Shown here piece after piece: positions 1-5,493 of a DNA stretch of 9,935 bases; within the stretch, counting starts at the first letter, position 1; every line of letters starts with the position of its first letter. Under the pieces are notes generated by a model. That model worked only from the letters and a program-made list of their open reading frames with translations, ran no database searches and was not told the DNA's origin. The position numbers and the translations under genes are program-made. The DNA lies in contig JBOGZD010000101.1 of NCBI GenBank assembly GCA_050697155.1, positions 1-9,935 on the forward strand, read 5' to 3'. Origin of the DNA: JBOGZD01 sp050697155. Its GTDB lineage: Bacteria > Actinomycetota > Thermoleophilia > Solirubrobacterales > 70-9.

Positions 1-2222
1 CGACCGCGTCCGCCCCGTCCGCCGCCGCGCCCGCCGCCTCCGTCACGGCGCCCGCCGCCGCCCATGGTGGGGTCGCCGGTGCCGAGCTTGGCGAGCTCCT
101 CGGGCGACTTGCCCTCGACCGCGGGATCGCTCGACAGGCGCAGCCCGATCCGGCCGCGCTCGCGGTCGACCTCGGCGACCGTGACGTCGAGCTCGTCGCC
201 CGGGCTGAGAACGTCCTCGACCGCGCCGACCCGCTCGCCGGGCTTCACGTTCGAGATGTGCAGCAGCCCGTCGGTGCCCTTGGTCAGCTCCACGAAGGCG
301 CCGAAGGTGGTCGTCTTGACCACCTTGCCCTTGAACTGGTCCCCGACCTCGGCCTCCTTGGTCATCGCCTCGATCCGGTCGATGCAGGCGTCGACCAGGG
401 CGCCGGTGGGCGCATAGACGCGCACGGTGCCGTCATCGTCGATGTCGATCTCGGCCTCGAACTCCTCCTGCATGCCCCGGATCGTCTCGCCGCCCTTGCC
501 GATCACGGCGCCGATCTTCTCCGGGTCGATCTTGATCTGCTCGATCCGCGGCGCGAACTCGGACATCTCCTCGCGCGGGCCGTCGATCGTCTCGGCCATC
601 CGCTCGAGGATGAACAGCCGGCCCTTGCGAGCCTGCTCGAGCGCGTCGGTGAGGATCTCGAAGGTGACGCCGGAGATCTTGATGTCCATCTGGAGCGCGG
701 TGATCCCGTCGGCGCCGCCGGCGACCTTGAAGTCCATGTCGCCGAGGTGATCCTCGACGCCGGCGATGTCGGTCAGCACGACGTAGTCGTCGCCCTCCTT
801 GATCAGCCCCATCGCCACGCCCGCCACCGGGTGGGCGACGGGGACACCGGCGGCCTGAAGCGCCATCGACGAGGCGCAGACCGAGCCCATCGACGACGAG
901 CCGTTCGACTCCAGCGTGTCGGAGACGACGCGGAGGACGTACGGGAAGTCCTCCTCGCCCGGGATCGTCGGCGCCAGGGCGCGCTCGGCGAGCGCGCCGT
1001 GGCCGATGTCGCGCCGCTTCGGGCCGCGCATGAAGCCGGCTTCGCCCACCGAGAACGGCGGGAAGTTGTAGTGGTGCCAGAAGCTCTTGGACTCCTGCAG
1101 GCCGAGGTTGTCGACCTTCATGTCCATGCGGCTGGTGCCGAGCGCGACCGAGGAGAGAATCTGGGTCTCGCCCCGGGTGAACAGCGCCGAGCCGTGAGCC
1201 CGCGGGGAGACGTCGATCTCGCACTCGATCGGCCGGATCTCGTCCCGGGCGCGGCCGTCGGGCCGCTTCTTGTCGACCGCGATCCGCTTGCGGATGATCT
1301 CCTTCTCGATCTTGTTGAAGGCACGCGAGACCTCGGCGCGCTGCTCGGGGTCGGGCTCGCCGTCGACCGGGGTCGGCGCGTGCTCCTCGAGCACCGCCAG
1401 CTCGACCTCCTTCGCCGCCTCCTGGCGCGCGAGCTTCTCCGGCACCTGGGTCGCCTGGTCGAGCTTCGCGCCGTGCGAGGCGCGGATGCGCTCGACCAGC
1501 TCGGGGTCGATCTCGGGCTCCTCGATCACGAGCTTCTCCTTGCCCGCCTGGCCGCGCAGCTCCTCGATCGTCTCGACGATCGTGCGGATCTCGCCGTGGG
1601 CGATGTCGAGCGCGTCGAGCACCTCGGCCTCGGTGACGCCCGTGGCGCCACACTCGACCATCAGGATCGCGTCGGCGGAGCCGGAGACGATCAGGTCCAT
1701 CTCGAGCTCCTCGAGCGCCTCCTCCTCGGGGTTGACGACGAAGTCGCCGTCGAGCTTTCCGATCCGCACCGCGCCGACGTGGGTCGGCACCGGGATCTGC
1801 GAGATCGCGATCGCCGCGGAGGCGCCGTTCATCGCCAGGATGTCGTAGGGGTGGACGTGGTCCACCGACATCGGCTGGCAGACCAGCTGGGTCTCGAAGT
1901 GCCAACCCTTCGGAAACAGCGGCCGCACCGGGCGGTCGATCATCCGCGCGGTCAGCGTCGCCTTCTCACCCGCGCGCGCCTCGCGGCGGAAGAACGAGCC
2001 CGGGATCTTGCCCGCGGCGTAGTGCTTCTCCTCGACGTCCACAGTCAGGGGAAGGAAATCGACGTCGCGCAGGTTGCCGACCGTCGCGGTGCAGAGGACC
2101 ATCGCGTCGCCGGCGCGGACGACGACGGCGCCGCTCGCCTGGCGGGCGAGCTTGCCGGTCTCGAAGGAGATCTCGTTCCCGCCGATCTCAGCCGAGACAC
2201 GGCTCACGTCAAACATGCTCAT
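1..2222 (-). CDS. pnp: Polyribonucleotide nucleotidyltransferase (PNPase), 3' end beyond window
   Basis: PNPase is a 3'-5' phosphorolytic exoribonuclease that forms a ring-shaped trimer and takes part in mRNA decay. The reading frame is open from ATG 2222 to the window edge, giving 740 codons without a stop. The first RNase PH domain contains MIDRPVRPLFP. The second contains HHYNFPPFSVGE, the phosphate-binding serines S442-S444 in SNGSSSM, and D491 and D497 in DHLGDMDF, which match the E. coli catalytic aspartates. A KH domain follows with GKGG (about 575-578), then an S1 domain (about 627-698, GAFVEL at 641). The protein then runs into a Gly/Arg-rich tail from 721 onward. ATG 2222 is chosen over ATG 2216 because GGAGG at 2234-2230 lies 7 bases before it. 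It follows rpsO in the classic order. Identification is secure; only the C-terminus is missing. Confidence 0.97.
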   Translation of the reverse strand, partial: MSMFDVSRVSAEIGGNEISFETGKLARQASGAVVVRAGDAMVLCTATVGNLRDVDFLPLTVDVEEKHYAAGKIPGSFFRREARAGEKATLTARMIDRPVRPLFPKGWHFETQLVCQPMSVDHVHPYDILAMNGASAAIAISQIPVPTHVGAVRIGKLDGDFVVNPEEEALEELEMDLIVSGSADAILMVECGATGVTEAEVLDALDIAHGEIRTIVETIEELRGQAGKEKLVIEEPEIDPELVERIRASHGAKLDQATQVPEKLARQEAAKEVELAVLEEHAPTPVDGEPDPEQRAEVSRAFNKIEKEIIRKRIAVDKKRPDGRARDEIRPIECEIDVSPRAHGSALFTRGETQILSSVALGTSRMDMKVDNLGLQESKSFWHHYNFPPFSVGEAGFMRGPKRRDIGHGALAERALAPTIPGEEDFPYVLRVVSDTLESNGSSSMGSVCASSMALQAAGVPVAHPVAGVAMGLIKEGDDYVVLTDIAGVEDHLGDMDFKVAGGADGITALQMDIKISGVTFEILTDALEQARKGRLFILERMAETIDGPREEMSEFAPRIEQIKIDPEKIGAVIGKGGETIRGMQEEFEAEIDIDDDGTVRVYAPTGALVDACIDRIEAMTKEAEVGDQFKGKVVKTTTFGAFVELTKGTDGLLHISNVKPGERVGAVEDVLSPGDELDVTVAEVDRERGRIGLRLSSDPAVEGKSPEELAKLGTGDPTMGGGGRRDGGGGRGGGRGGRG
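3..62 (-). repeat. Low-complexity Gly/Arg-coding (GCC-rich) tract in pnp
   Basis: On the plus strand this stretch is dominated by GCC, GCG and TCC triplets. In the pnp frame it encodes about twenty residues that are only Gly and Arg apart from one Asp (RGG-type composition), and it continues past the window edge. It is coding low complexity, not an independent element. Arg/Gly tails are known as flexible RNA-binding segments in other proteins; that role here is inference. Confidence 0.7.
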
Positions 2223-2229
2223 GTGCTTC

Positions 2230-2234
2230 CCTCC
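2230..2234 (-). promoter_or_regulatory. Shine-Dalgarno sequence of pnp
   Basis: Read on the minus strand the sequence is GGAGG, seven bases before ATG 2222. It is the only strong ribosome binding site seen in the window, and it decides the pnp start against the second ATG six bases further in. It directly follows the 3' arm of the hairpin at 2235-2253. Confidence 0.85.
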
Positions 2235-2253
2235 GGCCGCCCGGATGGCGGCC
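2235..2253 (-). promoter_or_regulatory. GC-rich hairpin abutting the pnp ribosome binding site
   Basis: On the minus strand GGCCGCC, a five-base loop ATCCG and GGCGGCC form a perfect 7-bp stem. The stem ends one base before the GGAGG of pnp. No U-tract follows, so it does not look like an intrinsic terminator. In E. coli and Streptomyces the rpsO-pnp interval holds a structured RNase III target used in pnp control. An analogous role here is inference, and the stem is shorter than typical RNase III substrates. Confidence 0.6.
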
Positions 2254-2263
2254 AATCAAGTCC

Positions 2264-2277
2264 AGAACTCTCGTTCT
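2264..2277 (-). other. Small hairpin with GAGA (GNRA) tetraloop, rpsO-pnp interval
   Basis: On the minus strand AGAAC, loop GAGA and GTTCT form a 5-bp stem closed by a GNRA-type tetraloop. It lies 15 bases after the rpsO stop codon and upstream of the larger hairpin at 2235-2253. It could stabilise the rpsO 3' end after processing or be part of a composite structure. The stem is short and may be chance. Confidence 0.4.
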
Positions 2278-2292
2278 CTAACCCGAGCGATG

Positions 2293-2562
2293 TTAGCGAC
2301 GCAGGCCGAGATCGGCGACCAGCGCGCGATATCGGTCGAGGTCCGAGCGCTCCAGATAGCGCAGCAGGCGGCGCCGCTTGCCGACCAGCATCAGCAGGCC
2401 GCGGCGCGAGTGGTGGTCCTTGCTGTGGCTGCGCAGGTGCTCGGTGAGCTCGTTGATCCGCTCCGTGAGCAGCGCGACCTGGACCTCGGCGGAGCCGGTG
2501 TCCCCGTCGGAGCGGCCGTACTTGCCGATCAGCTCCTGCTTTTTTTCCTTTGCCAGGCTCAA
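2293..2562 (-). CDS. rpsO: 30S ribosomal protein S15
   Basis: S15 is an early-binding 16S rRNA protein that organises the central domain of the 30S subunit. The 89-residue product has exactly the usual bacterial length and recognisable S15 signatures: a TGSAEVQ segment after the N-terminal helix, LTEHLRSHSKDHHSRRGLL, and the basic KRRRLLRYL. The start is TTG 2562, which gives the family-typical N-terminus MSLAKEKKQELI; no ATG or GTG fits. TTG overlaps the ribF stop as TTGA (2562-2559), and no Shine-Dalgarno is visible, so translation probably depends on coupling to ribF. Codons 6-8 contain a run of seven A, unusual in this GC-rich DNA. A TAA stop is followed by the structured 70-base interval before pnp. 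Confidence 0.97.
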   Translation of the reverse strand: MSLAKEKKQELIGKYGRSDGDTGSAEVQVALLTERINELTEHLRSHSKDHHSRRGLLMLVGKRRRLLRYLERSDLDRYRALVADLGLRR

Positions 2563-3446
2563 GGGGGCGCGAAGTTAGCACAGAGCTCGCGCGCCTCCTC
2601 GACGTCGCGGTGCACCTGCGCGACCAGCTCCTCTACCCCGGAAAAGCGCTTCTCGCCGCGCAGCCTGGCGATGAATGCGATCCGCAGCGTCTGCCCGTAG
2701 AGGTCGAGGTCGGAGTCGAGCAGATACGACTCGATCAGCACCCCGCGGCCGGTCTCAAACGTCGGTCGGACGCCGACGTTGACCGCCGCCGGGACCCCGT
2801 TGGCGAACGCCGCGTAGACGCCGTGCCCGGGGTAGACGAACTCCTCGTCGGGAACCACGTTCGCGGTCGGAAAGCCGAGCGTGCGCCCCCGCTTGTCGCC
2901 CTCGACCACCGTCCCCTCGAACAGGAACGGGGCTCCGAGGCAGCGCATCGCCCCCTCGACGTCGCCGGCGGCGACCAGGGCGCGGATCCGGGTCGAGGAG
3001 ACGGTCTCGCCGTCGACCTCCACCAGAGGCGCGATCCGGGTCGAGAACTCCTCGCGGGCGGCCAGCATCTCGGGGTCCCCGGCGGCACGGGCGCCGAAGC
3101 GGAAGTTCTCCCCCACCGAGACCTCCTCGGCGCCGAGCTTGTCGGCAAGGATGCGGCCGCAGAACTCCTCCGGCGGGATTCGCGAGAACTCCTCGTCGAA
3201 GCCGATCACGACCAGCTCCGAGGCCCTCAGGCCGTCGATCACGTCGCGCTTGATCTCGAACGGCATGATCAGCTTCGGCGCCGCCTCGGGATGGATCACG
3301 CTCAGCGGATGCGGCTCGAACGTGAGCACCGTGTCGGCGCCCGCGATCACCCTGCGGTGGCCGACGTGGACCCCATCGAAGGTGCCGATCGCGATCCGGC
3401 GCGCCCGCGGCTCGGCCTCGTCAAGCGGGGTGACGGCGATGCTCAT
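2559..3446 (-). CDS. ribF: Bifunctional riboflavin kinase / FAD synthetase
   Basis: This enzyme phosphorylates riboflavin to FMN and adenylylates FMN to FAD in the cytoplasm. The 295-residue protein has the N-terminal adenylyltransferase domain with GTFDGVHVGH at 21-30, FEPHP at 43-47, FRFG at 115-118 and SSTRIR at 150-155. The C-terminal flavokinase domain has GRTLGFPTAN at 187-196, GVYAAF at 209-214, the probable catalytic Glu239 in LIESYLLD, and DLYG at 248-251. Only 12 residues separate the HxGH motif from FEPHP, about ten fewer than in E. coli RibF, so the intervening helix looks shortened. ATG 3446 overlaps the truB stop as ATGA (3446-3443). The TGA stop overlaps the rpsO TTG. No Shine-Dalgarno is obvious; translational coupling is likely. 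Confidence 0.95.
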   Translation of the reverse strand: MSIAVTPLDEAEPRARRIAIGTFDGVHVGHRRVIAGADTVLTFEPHPLSVIHPEAAPKLIMPFEIKRDVIDGLRASELVVIGFDEEFSRIPPEEFCGRILADKLGAEEVSVGENFRFGARAAGDPEMLAAREEFSTRIAPLVEVDGETVSSTRIRALVAAGDVEGAMRCLGAPFLFEGTVVEGDKRGRTLGFPTANVVPDEEFVYPGHGVYAAFANGVPAAVNVGVRPTFETGRGVLIESYLLDSDLDLYGQTLRIAFIARLRGEKRFSGVEELVAQVHRDVEEARELCANFAPP

Positions 3447-4108
3447 CGACGGCGAACTCTGTCATCCAACCGTGCCAGGGCGTCGGGCAGCGGCACGAGC
3501 GCCTCCTCGTCCGCCTCCTCGACCTCAAAGGGCCCAATCGCCGTTCGCCGCAGCTCGGCGCAGTAGGCGTCGCCGAGCTCGGCGATCAGGCTGCGGACGT
3601 AGGTGCCCGACGAGCACTCGATCTCGAATTCCCTGCGCTCGCCCGCGCGAGCCAGCTCCGAGAAGCGGTAGACGGTGACGATCCGCTCGGGGACCTCGAC
3701 GTCCTCCCCCCGGCGTGCGCGCCGGTAGGCGCGGACCCCGCCGACCTTCACCGCCGAGTACGCGGGCGGGCGTTGGCGGAGCTCCCCGGTGGGCAGCTCG
3801 AGCGGGCCGCCCGGCACCACCCCGGTCTCGGTGATCTCACCGTCGCGGTCGCCGGTGGTCGAGACCGCGCCGAAGCGCGCCGTCGCCCGATAGGTCTTTC
3901 GAAGCGCCATGAACCGCGCCTGCTCGCGGGTCGCCGCCCGCCCGAGGAGGACGATCAGGAGCCCGGTGGCGAAGGGGTCGAGGGTCCCCGCGTGCCCCGC
4001 CTTGACCCGGTGGCGGCGCCGCAACCGGGCGACGCAGTCGTGCGAGGTGATCCCGGCCGGCTTGTCGACCAGCACCACCGCCCCTGACGCGGCTGCCTCC
4101 GGGTTCAC
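3443..4108 (-). CDS. truB: tRNA pseudouridine(55) synthase TruB, compact form
   Basis: TruB converts U55 in the T-loop of tRNAs to pseudouridine and also aids tRNA folding. Visible motifs are DKPAGITSHD at 15-24, GHAGTLDPFATGLL at 38-51 with catalytic Asp44, KTYRA at 71-75, RPPAYSAVKVGG at 113-124 and GTYVRSL at 168-174. At 221 residues it is much shorter than the usual 290-310. It stops soon after the LRRTAIGPF segment and has no room for the C-terminal PUA-like domain. Two internal segments also look shortened: before the QRPPAYSAVK motif, and between LGD and LRRT. Start GTG 4108 lies 12 bases after the nrnA stop without a Shine-Dalgarno; a start slightly further in is possible. The end overlaps ribF as ATGA. 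Family assignment is firm. Confidence 0.93.
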   Translation of the reverse strand: MNPEAAASGAVVLVDKPAGITSHDCVARLRRRHRVKAGHAGTLDPFATGLLIVLLGRAATREQARFMALRKTYRATARFGAVSTTGDRDGEITETGVVPGGPLELPTGELRQRPPAYSAVKVGGVRAYRRARRGEDVEVPERIVTVYRFSELARAGERREFEIECSSGTYVRSLIAELGDAYCAELRRTAIGPFEVEEADEEALVPLPDALARLDDRVRRR

Positions 4109-4115
4109 GGCGCCC

Positions 4116-4138
4116 GGCGCTCAGCGAAGCTGGGCGCC
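4116..4138 (-). other. Hairpin spanning the nrnA stop codon
   Basis: On the minus strand GGCGC, a mismatched base, CAGC, loop TTC, GCTG, a mismatched base and GCGCC form an imperfect hairpin of 5+4 bp. It covers the last nrnA codons and the TGA and ends eight bases before the truB GTG. No U-tract follows. It could affect truB initiation, but such hairpins arise easily at this GC content. Confidence 0.35.
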
Positions 4139-5122
4139 GACCTCGGCGCGCAGGAACTTGACCAGCTCGTCATAGGGCAGGTCGGTGCCGAATCCGGCCG
4201 CGCGCCGGTGCCCGCCGCCGCCGTGGATGCGGGCGATCGACGAGACGTCGACGGCCCCGTCGGTCGAGCGCAGGCTCACCTTGCGCGCGGAGTTGCCGCC
4301 GTCGGGCTTGTCGCGGATCACGGCGGCGACCGCGGTTCCCTCGAGCGAGCGCAGGAAGTCGATGATCCCCTCGGTGAGCACCTCGCTGGCGCCGGTGGCG
4401 GCGTAGTCGTCGGCGCCGATGTAGGTGACCGCGAGCCGGCCCTCGTCGAAGCGCTCGATCTTCTCGATCGCCCGCGCCACCAGCCGCAGCTTCTCGAGCG
4501 GCACCCGTTCGTAGAGGCGGCGGTAAGTGTCGTTCACGTCGACCCCGGCCTCGATCAGCTCGGCCGCCATCCGGTGCGCGGCGGCGCCGGTGTTCTCGTA
4601 CATGAACATGCCGGTGTCGGTGACCAGCGCGACGTAGAGGGCGGCGGCGATCTCGGGCGTGATCTCGGCGCCGAGCCGCTTGCCGATCTCGAGCACGATC
4701 TCCGCGGTGCAGGAGACCTCGGTGTCGACCAGGTTGACGGTGCCGAAGCGGGTGTTGTCGTGGTGATGGTCGATGTTGAGGACGGTGGCGCCGTCGCGAC
4801 GCAGGAACTCGACCGGCATCCGGTCGACGTTGCCGCAGTCGAGGTAGACGAGGACCCGATCGACGACGTCGGCCGGCGGCTCGTGGAAGACGTCGGTGAG
4901 CGGCAGGAAGCGGTACTCGACCGGCAGCGGGAACTCCTTCGCGGCCAGGAACATCACCGAGTCCTTGCCGAGCTGCTCGAGCATGTGGTGGAGCGCCAGC
5001 AGTGAGCCGAGCGCGTCGCCGTCGGGCGCCTCGTGGGTGGTGAGCAGGAAGCGGTCGCCCTCGCCGAGCACGTCGACGACTCGCTCGAGGTCGGCTTCCG
5101 GCGCCGTAGCTACCTCGCTCAT
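4121..5122 (-). CDS. nrnA: DHH/DHHA1 oligoribonuclease / pAp phosphatase (NrnA-like)
   Basis: NrnA-family enzymes hydrolyse the 2-5-nt RNA fragments left by exonucleases and dephosphorylate pAp to AMP, using Mn2+ in the cytoplasm. The 333-residue protein shows the DHH catalytic domain: H30-x3-DGD with D34 and D36, D95 in YLDCGN, D118-H119-H120 in the DHH motif, and D169 in VTDTG. The DHHA1 substrate-binding domain ends with GGGGHRRAAGF at 301-311. All metal-ligand positions I expect are present. ATG 5122 overlaps the rbfA stop as ATGA (5122-5119). The frame stays open upstream, but that stretch is read out of phase with rbfA and shows no DHH similarity, so it is excluded. In other bacteria this gene is a regular neighbour of rbfA and truB. 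Related cyclic-di-AMP phosphodiesterases cannot be fully excluded. Confidence 0.94.
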   Translation of the reverse strand: MSEVATAPEADLERVVDVLGEGDRFLLTTHEAPDGDALGSLLALHHMLEQLGKDSVMFLAAKEFPLPVEYRFLPLTDVFHEPPADVVDRVLVYLDCGNVDRMPVEFLRRDGATVLNIDHHHDNTRFGTVNLVDTEVSCTAEIVLEIGKRLGAEITPEIAAALYVALVTDTGMFMYENTGAAAHRMAAELIEAGVDVNDTYRRLYERVPLEKLRLVARAIEKIERFDEGRLAVTYIGADDYAATGASEVLTEGIIDFLRSLEGTAVAAVIRDKPDGGNSARKVSLRSTDGAVDVSSIARIHGGGGHRRAAGFGTDLPYDELVKFLRAEVGAQLR

Positions 5123-5454
5123 CGGTCCTCGAGCAGGCGTGCGAGGCGGACGCCGCGCTCGGGGCCCTCGTCGTAATGGAAGCTCAGCGTCGGGGTGCGC
5201 TTGAGCCGCAGCTCGCGCGCGATCGCCGACTGCAGGACCCCGTGCGAGGAGCCGAGCGCGGCCAGCGTCGGGTCGCGCTCGGCGCGCTCGCCGAGCACGC
5301 TGACGAACACGCGCGCGCTGCGCAGGTCGGGGCTTGTCTCGACGGCGGTCACGGTCACGAAGCCAATCCTTGGGTCCTCGAGCTCGGTCGAGATCGCGGA
5401 GCCGATCACCTCGCGCATGACCTCGTTGACGCGCTTCATGCGCTCGGTGGTCAT
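5119..5454 (-). CDS. rbfA: Ribosome-binding factor A
   Basis: RbfA is a small KH-fold protein that binds the 30S precursor and helps mature the 5' end of 16S rRNA, notably in the cold. The 111-residue form starts MTTERMKRVNEVMREVIG, matching the usual RbfA N-terminal helix. It continues through the conserved LEDPRIGFVTVT and the SPDLRSARVFVSVLG strand to the ELRLKRTPTLSFHYDEG end. ATG 5454 is preferred to an in-frame GTG at 5493, which would add 13 residues with no counterpart in the family and would begin immediately after the preceding stop. No Shine-Dalgarno precedes ATG 5454. The only nearby signal is the AT-richer stretch at 5465-5471, which could support a nearly leaderless mRNA. The stop overlaps nrnA. 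Confidence 0.94.
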   Translation of the reverse strand: MTTERMKRVNEVMREVIGSAISTELEDPRIGFVTVTAVETSPDLRSARVFVSVLGERAERDPTLAALGSSHGVLQSAIARELRLKRTPTLSFHYDEGPERGVRLARLLEDR

Positions 5455-5464
5455 GGGCGAACTG

Positions 5465-5486
5465 AAAATAACACCGAGCCTCAGTG
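5465..5486 (-). terminator. Candidate weak terminator or promoter between sugar dehydrogenase gene and rbfA
   Basis: On the minus strand CACTG, loop AGGCT and CGGTG form a 5-bp stem with one G-U pair, followed directly by TTATTTT. That resembles a weak intrinsic terminator or pause site after the sugar dehydrogenase gene. The same bases TGTTATTTT also fit an extended -10 element (TGnTATnnT) whose start site would fall a few bases before rbfA ATG 5454. I see no convincing -35. The two readings cannot be separated from sequence alone. Confidence 0.35.
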
Positions 5487-5493
5487 CGAGCAC

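Noticed and set aside
433..1905. A 490-codon minus-strand frame inside pnp
   Set aside because: It is the wrong frame of pnp. The product is mostly Arg, Gly, Ala and Pro, while the +1-shifted frame gives a full PNPase with catalytic residues.
258..2447. A 729-codon open frame on the plus strand opposite pnp and rpsO
   Set aside because: It lies wholly antisense to two firmly identified genes. Its product is a low-complexity run of Asp, Leu, Arg, His and Val without recognisable motifs, as expected where GC-rich codons leave few stops on the complement.
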